Assembly: GCA_020438665.1 (NCBI GenBank)
Contig: JAGQUE010000161.1
Coordinates: 1 to 12,803 of the forward strand
DNA length: 12,803 bases
Origin: Nocardioidaceae bacterium
GTDB lineage: Bacteria > Actinomycetota > Actinomycetes > Propionibacteriales > Nocardioidaceae
Direction: 5' to 3'
Position numbers and translations under genes: made by a program. The notes beneath the pieces were generated by a model, which saw only the letters and a list, made by a program, of their open reading frames with translations, was not told the origin of the DNA and searched no databases. Positions within the stretch are counted from its first letter, which is position 1. The number at the start of each line of letters is the position of its first letter. Positions 6,243 through 12,548 of the stretch are shown here, in pieces.

Positions 6243-8846
6243 TCAGTCGTCCTGCGCGATCATCCGCGCGACGCACGCGTCCCCGGCTTCGGGCAGCTCG
6301 CGTCCGCCGAGCGCGTGCTCGGCCCGGGCACGGCCGAGGTTCCACGACAGCCAGTCCTGCTCTCGCGTGAGCCAGCGGGCCGGCATCGCACAACCGCGCT
6401 CCCCCTCAGGCAGCCGCATCACGGCCGGTACGGCGTCCGCCGAGAGGCTGCTGAGATAGGCGGAGTCGATCTTGCCGGTCGCGACATAGCGATCGATGTT
6501 GTGCCCGGCGATCCAGCCGTCGGGGTTGATCAGGCCGAGCCCGGCAAGCGCGGCCGCGCCGGTGAGCAGCGCGAACCGCGCCAGCCAGGCGGCCCGCAGC
6601 CCGAGCCCGGCGACGACGACGGCGACCACCACGACGCCGAGCCAGCCCTCGAACACCGAGACGAGCAGGCGCAGTCGGGTGAACCCATAGGCGTCGTCAT
6701 AGACGTTCATCCGGTGCAGGGCGGACGCGACGACGGCGAGCGTCATGACCAGCAACGGCCCCAGGACCGCCCTCATCCAGAGCCGGTCGGTCGCGGTCTC
6801 GACGGACGCCTTGCGCGCGGCCGCCCAGACGACCAGCAGGGTCAGCATCGTCGCCACGACCAGCTGCCAGAACCCGCGATGGGCGTAGTGGGAGTAGGTC
6901 AGCCCGGTGGTGCGCTGGACATAGTCGTCGCCGCCCGACAGCTCGGCGAGCTGTGCCACGAGGAAGACCACGAAGACGGCGTTGACCAGCAGGACGGGGG
7001 TGACCCACTCGAAGCGCTCGCGCACCGGCCGCGACCGCCTCGGGATCTCGTCGATCGCGGGCGGGTTGAGCGCGAGGTAGGCCGCGGCCAGCACGACGCC
7101 GCCGACGAACACGGACATGAACACGCGGGCGACGAGCGTGTCGACCGTCCAGTCCGGCAGGATCACGTCGACCCAGTGCTGGAAGAGCACGTCGGCCGAG
7201 GCGAAGAGCAGCGAGAAGACGAGGACGCCCGCCAGCGACCAGACCACGGTGCGCAGGACGGCCGACGTCCGGCCGCCCCTCGTGACCACCGCGGCGGTGC
7301 GGCCGAGCCACGGCAGTCCACGCAGCCCGGCAAGCGGCCAGGCCAGCCCGGACAGCACGAAGCCGAGGACGGTCCGTCCCCGGTTGACGGCGATCGTGAG
7401 GAGCCCGGCGCCGGCGAGCAGGTCGAGGGTCACGATCCAGGTGGCGTCGCGCACCACCACCATCGCCGCGAGCACGGCGCACAGGGCGGCGCTGGCGAGC
7501 GTGAACGGGTCGAACCGGTGGCGGGCGGCGTAGAGGACGGTGAGACCCGCGGCGGCCAGCACGACCAGGGTTCCCGAGCCGAGGCTGCGGTCGGGGATGA
7601 CGATGCCGGCCAGCACCCCGGTGAGGGCGGCCGCCACCAGGATGTCGACGCGGGGTCGCCCGTCGCGCTCGGGCCAGAACGGCCCGAAGACCGCGTCGAA
7701 GCCGGCCGACGGCGGCGCCAGCGGGGGCGGGGCCGCCGACGGGGCCGTGGCAGGGGTCGGTGTCGGGCTCGGCGTGGTGGCCGGCATGGGTTCCTCCAGA
7801 CGGGTGGGTGCCGCTACGGTGGCGGCGCTCGGGATCGCGGTGGCCGACGGCAGCTCGACCCGCAGCAACGCGCCGGCCCTCCCGGCCGGTGGCGGGTCGA
7901 ACCTGATGGTGCCGCCGTGCAGCTCGGCCACCCACCGCGCGATCGCCAGCCCGAGCCCAGTCCCGCCGCCCTCGTGTCCGGCCAGGGTGCCGAACCGCTC
8001 GAAGACGCGCTCGCGCTGCTCGGCCGGGATCCCCGGCCCCTGGTCGGCGACCTCGAGCCGCCAGCCGCCGCCGGGCGTGGCCGCGGCATCGACGGTGACG
8101 ACGCCGTCGGCCGGGCTGTGGCGGCCGGCGTTGTCGAGGACGTTGACGACCAGCTGGCGCAGCCGGGCCGGGTCCGCCCGGACGGTCAGGTCCTCCGGCA
8201 CCACGCGGACCTCGAAGCTGACGGGGCGGGTCGGCAGCGTCAGATCCGCTGCGGCCTGGGCAAGGAGCTGGCCGAGGGCGACGTCGCCGAGGTCCAGGGC
8301 CTTGGCACCCGAGTGGACGCGACTGAGGTCGAGCAGGTCGGTGACCAGCGTCCCCAGCGCCCGGACCTGGCGGAGCAGGTCTGCGAAGGCATCCGGGGTG
8401 TTGGGCTCGATGCCGTCGGCGAGGTTCTCCAGTCGCAGGCTGACGGCGGTGAGCGGCGTACGGAGCTCGTGGGACACCGTCGCGACGAGGTCGCGGCGCT
8501 CGCGGTCGACGGTCGCGAGATCGCGCGCCATGGTGTTGAAGGCGTCGGCCAGCAGACCGACCTCGTCGCGGGACGGAGCGGAGACACGGACGTCGTAGTC
8601 CCCGCGCGCCATCCGCCGAGCCGCGTCGGTCATCTCGCGCAACGGCGCCGTCATGCCGACAGCGAGGAGCTGGGTGACCGCCAGCGCCAGCGCGATCGTG
8701 ACGGGGATCGCCAGCCACGGCGCGACACCCCCGGCAGCACCCACGGTCCCGATGACAGCCGCCACCGCCACGCTGGCGGCCACCAGGACGCCCAGCTTGA
8801 CCTTGAGCGAGGCCGCGAAGGCCAGCGGCGGCCGCGGCCCACTCAT
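6243..8846 (-). CDS. Sensor histidine kinase fused to DUF4153/DUF4173-type membrane protein
   Basis: One 867-residue ORF encodes two normally separate proteins. Residues 1-350 are a complete membrane histidine kinase. It has two TM helices (about 17-39 and 43-64) joined by only a few residues, and a HAMP segment (65-118). HisKA follows with phosphoacceptor His126 in TVSHELRTPLT, then HATPase_c with an N-box around NVLDNAGRHS (235-244), G1 DQGPGIP (268-274) and G2 GGGTGLGLA (293-301). A Pro/Thr/Ala-rich linker (about 338-385) leads to about a dozen TM helices (385-775). These carry the DUF4173-like TTGLTYSHYAHRGFWQL segment and a tail starting NPDGWIAGHNIDRYVATGKI. Its ATG overlaps the response regulator stop (ATGA), so the two form an operon and probable cognate pair. 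A good internal Shine-Dalgarno and ATG at the junction (codon 354) means a separate 514-residue DUF4173 protein may also be made. The function of DUF4173 is unknown. Confidence 0.85.
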   Translation of the reverse strand: MSGPRPPLAFAASLKVKLGVLVAASVAVAAVIGTVGAAGGVAPWLAIPVTIALALAVTQLLAVGMTAPLREMTDAARRMARGDYDVRVSAPSRDEVGLLADAFNTMARDLATVDRERRDLVATVSHELRTPLTAVSLRLENLADGIEPNTPDAFADLLRQVRALGTLVTDLLDLSRVHSGAKALDLGDVALGQLLAQAAADLTLPTRPVSFEVRVVPEDLTVRADPARLRQLVVNVLDNAGRHSPADGVVTVDAAATPGGGWRLEVADQGPGIPAEQRERVFERFGTLAGHEGGGTGLGLAIARWVAELHGGTIRFDPPPAGRAGALLRVELPSATAIPSAATVAAPTRLEEPMPATTPSPTPTPATAPSAAPPPLAPPSAGFDAVFGPFWPERDGRPRVDILVAAALTGVLAGIVIPDRSLGSGTLVVLAAAGLTVLYAARHRFDPFTLASAALCAVLAAMVVVRDATWIVTLDLLAGAGLLTIAVNRGRTVLGFVLSGLAWPLAGLRGLPWLGRTAAVVTRGGRTSAVLRTVVWSLAGVLVFSLLFASADVLFQHWVDVILPDWTVDTLVARVFMSVFVGGVVLAAAYLALNPPAIDEIPRRSRPVRERFEWVTPVLLVNAVFVVFLVAQLAELSGGDDYVQRTTGLTYSHYAHRGFWQLVVATMLTLLVVWAAARKASVETATDRLWMRAVLGPLLVMTLAVVASALHRMNVYDDAYGFTRLRLLVSVFEGWLGVVVVAVVVAGLGLRAAWLARFALLTGAAALAGLGLINPDGWIAGHNIDRYVATGKIDSAYLSSLSADAVPAVMRLPEGERGCAMPARWLTREQDWLSWNLGRARAEHALGGRELPEAGDACVARMIAQDD
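7785..7797 (-). promoter_or_regulatory. Internal ribosome binding site and ATG at the kinase/DUF4173 junction
   Basis: On the minus strand GGAGG (7793-7797) lies 5 bases before an in-frame ATG (7785-7787), as GGAGGAACCCATG. The ATG is codon 354 of the fused ORF, in the linker just before the Pro/Thr-rich stretch. This is a stronger Shine-Dalgarno than those of pheS or the response regulator. It suggests internal initiation, or the remains of a former gene boundary. Confidence 0.6.
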
Positions 8847-9538
8847 CGGGGGTCCACCGCATAGCCGACGCCGTGAACCGTGCGCAGCAGGTCGGAACCG
8901 AGCTTGGCGCGCAGCGCCTTGACGTGGCTGTCGACAGTCCGGGTGCCAGAGGCGTCGGGCCAGTCCCAGACGTCTGCGAGCAGCTCCTCGCGGGTCATCA
9001 CCCGGCCCGCGTCGGCCACCAGGCAGGCGAGCAGGTCGAACTCGGTCGGGGTCAGGTGGACCTCACCGCCCGCCAGCGTCACGCGCCGGGTCCCGGTGTC
9101 GACGACGAGGTCGCCGACGGCCAGCAGCGCCGGCTGGCGGCGGGCGATCTCGACCGCCCGGTCGATGCGTCGCAGCAGGGCGGAGACACGGGCCACCAGC
9201 TCGCGCATCCCGAACGGCTTGGTGAGGTAGTCGTCGGCACCGACCGCCAGCCCGGCGAGGACGTCCGCCTCGTCGTCGCGCGCCGTGAGCATCAGCACGG
9301 GGATGGGGAACTGGCGTTGGATGCGCCGACAGACCTCGATCCCGTCGAAGCCGGGCAACATGACGTCGAGGACGACCAGGTCAGGCCGACGTACGGCGCA
9401 CGCGGCGACCGCGGCGGGGCCGTCCCAGGCCTGCTCCACGTGGTAGCCCTCGGCGACGAGGCGTCGGGCGACGCTGTCGTTGATGACAGGCTCGTCCTCG
9501 ACCACGAGGATGCTCCGCCGGGTGCTGTCCACGACCAT
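8843..9538 (-). CDS. OmpR/PhoB-family response regulator
   Basis: This 231-residue two-component regulator has a receiver domain at residues 8-124. The acidic pair is in LVVEDEP (Glu14, Asp15). The phosphoacceptor Asp58 is in VVLDVMLPGFDG, with Thr85 in LMLTARDD and Lys107 in DDYLTKPFG. A winged-helix DNA-binding domain (about 138-230) shows LTPTEFDLLACLV, VMTREELLADVWD, TVDSHVKALRAKLG and VHGVGYAVD, all typical of the OmpR/PhoB group. It overlaps the following kinase by ATGA, so that kinase is the likely partner. Start choice: an ATG at 9538 sits 7 bases after a -10 match and fits leaderless expression. A GTG two codons later has a GAGGAG at ideal spacing, and a GTG at 9547 is possible. Direct repeats at 9571-9603 suggest autoregulation. 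Confidence 0.95.
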   Translation of the reverse strand: MVVDSTRRSILVVEDEPVINDSVARRLVAEGYHVEQAWDGPAAVAACAVRRPDLVVLDVMLPGFDGIEVCRRIQRQFPIPVLMLTARDDEADVLAGLAVGADDYLTKPFGMRELVARVSALLRRIDRAVEIARRQPALLAVGDLVVDTGTRRVTLAGGEVHLTPTEFDLLACLVADAGRVMTREELLADVWDWPDASGTRTVDSHVKALRAKLGSDLLRTVHGVGYAVDPR

Positions 9539-9545
9539 GCTCCTC

Positions 9546-9551
9546 ACCCTA
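9546..9551 (-). promoter_or_regulatory. -10 element of the response regulator operon
   Basis: TAGGGT on the minus strand matches TANNNT. The ATG at 9538 begins 8 bases after it, so transcription may start at or near the initiation codon. The region where a -35 would fall (9569-9574, GCACGT) is not consensus and overlaps the proximal 11-bp repeat, as in PhoB-type activated promoters. Confidence 0.45.
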
Positions 9552-9570
9552 GGGAGCGAGCCGCGCTGAC

Positions 9571-9603
9571 GTGCGGAGGACCTGTGGAGGTTGTGTGGAG
9601 GTT
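9571..9603 (-). promoter_or_regulatory. Three 11-bp direct repeats, probable response-regulator box
   Basis: Read on the plus strand, three consecutive 11-mers share one core: GTGCGGAGGAC (9571-9581), CTGTGGAGGTT (9582-9592) and GTGTGGAGGTT (9593-9603). On the coding strand this is CCTCCRCA every 11 bases. OmpR/PhoB-family dimers bind direct repeats with about 11-bp periodicity next to or replacing the -35. Here the array ends about 19 bp upstream of the -10 of the response regulator gene, which supports autoregulation. Confidence 0.6.
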
Positions 9604-9639
9604 CGGGTCGGGCCCGCGGGCGCGTCGGGGCCCGACCCG
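9604..9639 (-). terminator. Strong hairpin downstream of the acid phosphatase gene
   Basis: CGGGTCGGGCCC (9604-9615) and GGGCCCGACCCG (9628-9639) are exact 12-bp complements around a 12-base loop. The hairpin begins 35 bases past the phosphatase stop and has no T-tract. GC-rich actinobacterial terminators often lack one. It lies directly against the 11-bp repeats, separating the phosphatase from the response regulator operon. Confidence 0.65.
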
Positions 9640-9674
9640 TCGGCCGTCAGGTCATTGCGACCAGGTCAGGGCCG

Positions 9675-10535
9675 TCACGGCAGGAAGTAGTTGGGGTTGG
9701 GCATCTTGAAGGAGCGGTCGGCGTGGCCACCCTTCAGGTCGCTGTACTGGTCCCCGAAGTTGGCGACGATGTGATAGCCCTGCGACTCCAGGTGGGCCCG
9801 GGTCGCCGCCTTGTAGTGGATGGTGGTGCACTTGCCGCCCGGGTCCCCCGCGCAGGCCGCCGTGAGGTAGTCCGGGTAGTCGGCCACGTCGGGCTTGGTG
9901 AACAGGCCGTCCTCGCCGTTGGGCAGCGTCGTGGGGGCCGGATAGCCGGCGTCCACGCCCACGCCGTCCTTCGTCAGGTTGCCGAGCGTGGCCGCCTCCT
10001 GGGAGCCGGGGCGCCCGGTGATGAAGAAGATCGCATAGCCGTGGCGCTTGGCCTTCCAGGCCAGCCGCGGCATCCCGAAGACGGCCGGGAACCGCTGACC
10101 GGTGACGAACTCGGCGTTCGTCGTCGGGTTGTAGGCCCAGTTGCTCGCGATCTCGTAGTTCCAGGTGAGCAGGGTCGTGTCGTCGACGTCCATCACGATC
10201 GCCTTGTGCTCGGCCGGCTTGAGCTCGTCGCGCGCCGCGAGGTAGTGCTCACCCCGTCGCGCCACCGAGCGCGCTTCCTTGGCGTAGTTGCCGCTCGCCG
10301 GGGCTACTCCCGTGCCCAACGGGTCGCCGTAGTAGTTGCGGATCTGCTGGCGAAGCACGTCGATGTTGGTGACCTGGTCGGCATGCCGCGGCGTGAACGT
10401 CGAGATCGCGGGTTGCTGCTGGTCCACGGCGGCGCCGGCGCCATAGGCGACGCCGCCTCCGACGAGGCCGGCGACCAGTGCTGCGGCGACGAGGCTCAGC
10501 CTCGTCGAGGGCCGAGCGGAACGGGAAGTGAGCAC
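9675..10535 (-). CDS. Exported HAD-superfamily acid phosphatase (class B/IIIB type)
   Basis: This is a 286-residue phosphatase with an N-terminal export signal: basic start (Arg5, Arg9, Arg12), a hydrophobic core at about 14-34, and a possible cleavage near AGA-AV (about 35). The HAD motifs are complete. Motif I AIVMDVDDTTLL (112-123) has nucleophile Asp116 and acid/base Asp118. Motif II is FFITGRP (170-176) with Thr173. Motif III Lys is probably Lys242 (HYKAATRAHLE), and motif IV NFGDQYSDLKG (259-269) has Asp262 and Asp266. The fold and length fit the Acid_phosphat_B family of secreted phosphomonoesterases. Cys228 and Cys236 could form a disulfide. It starts at GTG with AGGAGGAGAC immediately upstream. 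It is likely to release phosphate from organic phosphates outside the membrane. Hairpins flank it on both sides. Confidence 0.9.
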   Translation of the reverse strand: MLTSRSARPSTRLSLVAAALVAGLVGGGVAYGAGAAVDQQQPAISTFTPRHADQVTNIDVLRQQIRNYYGDPLGTGVAPASGNYAKEARSVARRGEHYLAARDELKPAEHKAIVMDVDDTTLLTWNYEIASNWAYNPTTNAEFVTGQRFPAVFGMPRLAWKAKRHGYAIFFITGRPGSQEAATLGNLTKDGVGVDAGYPAPTTLPNGEDGLFTKPDVADYPDYLTAACAGDPGGKCTTIHYKAATRAHLESQGYHIVANFGDQYSDLKGGHADRSFKMPNPNYFLP

Positions 10536-10542
10536 GTCTCCT

Positions 10543-10571
10543 CCTGGGTGGTGTGATGTCCACCACCCAGG
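10543..10571 (-). promoter_or_regulatory. 11-bp perfect hairpin overlapping the phosphatase ribosome binding site
   Basis: CCTGGGTGGTG (10543-10553) pairs perfectly with CACCACCCAGG (10561-10571) around a 7-base loop. It fills most of the 55-base gap between the PAS kinase stop and the phosphatase start. On the transcript, the 3' arm ends in CAGG, and that AGG is part of the phosphatase Shine-Dalgarno AGGAGG. It could terminate kinase transcripts, reduce phosphatase translation, or both. No separate phosphatase promoter is obvious. Confidence 0.6.
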
Positions 10572-10590
10572 TCCCCACTCGGGCCGGAGC

Positions 10591-11661
10591 CTATTCCTCG
10601 TCGTCGGCGATCGGCCAGATCACCCGCACGCGCGCCCCGCCCCCGGGCGCGTCGTCGACCTCGACGCGGCCGCCGTGGGCCCGGGTGAGGCCGTTCACGA
10701 TGTACATGCCCAACCCAGACCCACCCGTGACGCCGCCGGTCCAGAACTTGGTGAACACCCGGCGCCGGATCTCGGGCGCGATGCCGTCGCCCTCGTCGTC
10801 CACGGTCAGCACGACGGCCTCGCGGTCGTCGAGGCCCTCGCCCGCTGCCTCGTGGGTGAGTGACACCGTGATGGTGCCCTCCCCATGGCGGACGGCGTTC
10901 TCGACCAGGTTGGTGACGACTTGGGTGAACTTGTCGGGGTCCGCCGCGATCTCGGGTAGGGACTCGGCGACCGTGTGGACGACCTTGCGCGCCGTCCCCG
11001 CCTGCACCGAGTCCACCACGCGGCCGACCAGGAGGGCGGCGTCGACGGGCCGCGCATAGATGGACAGCCGTCCGGTGTCGATCCGCGCGACGTCCAGCAG
11101 TTCCGCGATGAGCCTGCTGAGCCGGTCTGCGTCGACGTTGACCGTCGTGAGCATCAGCTTCTTCTGCTCGTCGTTGAGCTTGTCCCAGCGGTTGAGCATG
11201 GCCTGGACGAAGCCCTTGACTCCGGTCAACGGCGACCGGAGCTCGTGGGCCACCGTGGCCACCAGGTCGGAGCGCTCGCGGTCGAGGCGCGCCCGGCCAC
11301 GGCCGCCGCGCAGGCCGAGGCCGACGCCGAGCAGCTCGCCGAGCGGCTCCCGGCGCACCAGGCGCGCGGTGACCAGGACCTCCGTCCCGTCCGACAGCTG
11401 CCAGCTCTGCTCGGGGATGCCCGTGCGGATGTTGATCGACTCGAACGGCCGGTTGTAGTCGAGCCAGCTGCGGCCCTGGCTGTCCTGGAGCAGGAGCACC
11501 TCGTCGAGCGGCCGGCCGATGGCCTCGGCGACGGTGATGTGCAGCATCCGGGCGGCCGTGTCGTTGATGACGGTGACGGTCCCGGAGACGTCGGCACCGA
11601 GGGTGCCGTCCGGGTAGGCGTTCGCGAAGAACTGCAGGCTGCTCGGTTGGGGCTCCGCCAC
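10591..11661 (-). CDS. Soluble PAS-domain sensor histidine kinase (orphan)
   Basis: This 356-residue kinase has no membrane segment. Residues about 8-115 form a PAS-like sensor (SGTVTVINDTAARMLHITVA, EAIGRPLDEVLL). HisKA carries His139 in LVATVAHELRSPLTGVKGF (133-151). HATPase_c shows the N-box VVTNLVENAVRHG (248-260), G1 DDEGDGI (288-294), FTKFW (303-307) and G2 GGSGLGMYIV (313-322). All catalytic residues are present. The start is GTG at 11661, with TAGAGT ending 8 bases upstream and no Shine-Dalgarno, pointing to a leaderless mRNA. Longer frames upstream run antiphase through the methyltransferase gene and are not real. No response regulator is adjacent downstream, since the next gene is a phosphatase. 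A kinase at this position between the RNA methyltransferase and pheST is common in actinobacteria; its signal is unknown. Confidence 0.93.
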   Translation of the reverse strand: MAEPQPSSLQFFANAYPDGTLGADVSGTVTVINDTAARMLHITVAEAIGRPLDEVLLLQDSQGRSWLDYNRPFESINIRTGIPEQSWQLSDGTEVLVTARLVRREPLGELLGVGLGLRGGRGRARLDRERSDLVATVAHELRSPLTGVKGFVQAMLNRWDKLNDEQKKLMLTTVNVDADRLSRLIAELLDVARIDTGRLSIYARPVDAALLVGRVVDSVQAGTARKVVHTVAESLPEIAADPDKFTQVVTNLVENAVRHGEGTITVSLTHEAAGEGLDDREAVVLTVDDEGDGIAPEIRRRVFTKFWTGGVTGGSGLGMYIVNGLTRAHGGRVEVDDAPGGGARVRVIWPIADDEE

Positions 11662-11668
11662 GTGAGGC

Positions 11669-11697
11669 ACTCTAGACGACCCGGTGGAGCGGGGTCG
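11669..11697 (-). promoter_or_regulatory. -10 element and inverted repeat upstream of the PAS kinase
   Basis: TAGAGT (minus strand, 11669-11674) matches TANNNT and ends 8 bases before the first base of the GTG start. Just upstream, CGACCC (11677-11682) and GGGTCG (11692-11697) form a 6-bp inverted repeat with a 9-base loop. It lies in the gap after the methyltransferase stop. It may be an operator in the -35 region or a weak terminator for the upstream gene. Confidence 0.45.
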
Positions 11698-11716
11698 GTT
11701 GTCGCAGCCGGTGGGT

Positions 11717-12517
11717 CTAGGAGCCCCGCTGGGCCCGGGCGCTGGCATAGAGGCACACCGCCGCGGCCGTGGAGAGGTTGAGGCTCTCGGCGCCACCGAA
11801 GATCGGCACGCGGACGCGGTGGTCGGCCATCGCGGCCGTGTCGGCCGGCAGGCCCCAGGCCTCGTTGCCGAAGAGCCACGCGGTCCTGCCGCCGAGCAGC
11901 CCGTCGGCGTCGAAGAGGTCCACCTCTCCCCCACCATCGGCCGCGAGCACCGTGACACCGCCGGCCTGGAGTGCGGTGACCGCCCCGGCCACATCGTCGG
12001 CCACCACGACGGGCAGGTGGAAGAGGCTCCCGACCGTGGCGCGCACGGTCTTGGGGTTGAGCGGGTCGACGCTGTGTCCGGCCAGGACCACGGCATCGGC
12101 GCCCGCGGCGTCGGCAGTGCGGATGACGGTGCCGGCGTTGCCGGGGTCGCGTACGTCGGCGCACACGACGACCAGCCGCGTGCCGGGAGTGACGGCGCTC
12201 TCCAGCGGGGCGAGCACGCTGGCGGCGCGGCAGACGGCGACCACACCCGTGGGAGTCACGGTGTCGGCGAGCGAGGCGACGCCCCGGTCGTCGGAGAGCT
12301 GCCACGCGACCGGTGAACCGTCTCGGAGATCGGCGTAACGCTCGGCGGCCTCGGGGGTCGCATAGACCTCCACGACGGCGTCCGGCACGGCGTAGGCCTC
12401 GGCGACGAGCTGGGGTCCCTCGACGAGGAAGAGCCCGAGCTCGCGCCGGACACGACGATCGGCGAGCCGGCGCGCGGCCTTGATGCGACCGCTACGCGCA
12501 GTCAGCAGCTCGGTCAC
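11717..12517 (-). CDS. TrmH/SpoU-family RNA 2'-O-methyltransferase
   Basis: This 266-residue SPOUT-class methyltransferase uses S-adenosylmethionine to 2'-O-methylate rRNA or tRNA. Residues 1-100 form the N-terminal RNA-binding domain (SGRIKAARRLADRRVRRELG, FLVEGPQLVAEA). The knotted catalytic domain carries motif 1 DPGNAGTVIRTADAAGADAV (124-143, with Asn127 and Arg133), motif 2 WLFGNEAWGLP (214-224) and motif 3 VPIFGGAESLNLSTAAAV (237-254). The exact target nucleotide cannot be assigned; linkage to rplT suggests 23S rRNA. The start is taken as GTG at 12517, 31 bases after the rplT stop, giving the usual N-terminus. An ATG at 12574 in the same frame would overlap rplT by 26 bases and is less likely. 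It is probably cotranscribed with rplT. Confidence 0.92.
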   Translation of the reverse strand: MTELLTARSGRIKAARRLADRRVRRELGLFLVEGPQLVAEAYAVPDAVVEVYATPEAAERYADLRDGSPVAWQLSDDRGVASLADTVTPTGVVAVCRAASVLAPLESAVTPGTRLVVVCADVRDPGNAGTVIRTADAAGADAVVLAGHSVDPLNPKTVRATVGSLFHLPVVVADDVAGAVTALQAGGVTVLAADGGGEVDLFDADGLLGGRTAWLFGNEAWGLPADTAAMADHRVRVPIFGGAESLNLSTAAAVCLYASARAQRGS

Positions 12518-12548
12518 GCCGGCCCGCCGATCGGAAGAGTGTCGAGGA

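Noticed and set aside
5103..8864. Very long plus-strand open frame (over 1200 codons) opposite pheS and the membrane kinase
   Set aside because: Its translation is low-complexity, rich in Gly, Arg, Asp, Gln and Val, with no domain motifs. It is the antisense shadow of two well-supported genes in GC-rich DNA.
11662..12246. N-terminal extension of the PAS kinase into the methyltransferase gene
   Set aside because: The added residues are an out-of-phase reading of the methyltransferase (Pro/Arg/Ser-rich). The GTG at 11661 with its -10 element gives a normal kinase length.
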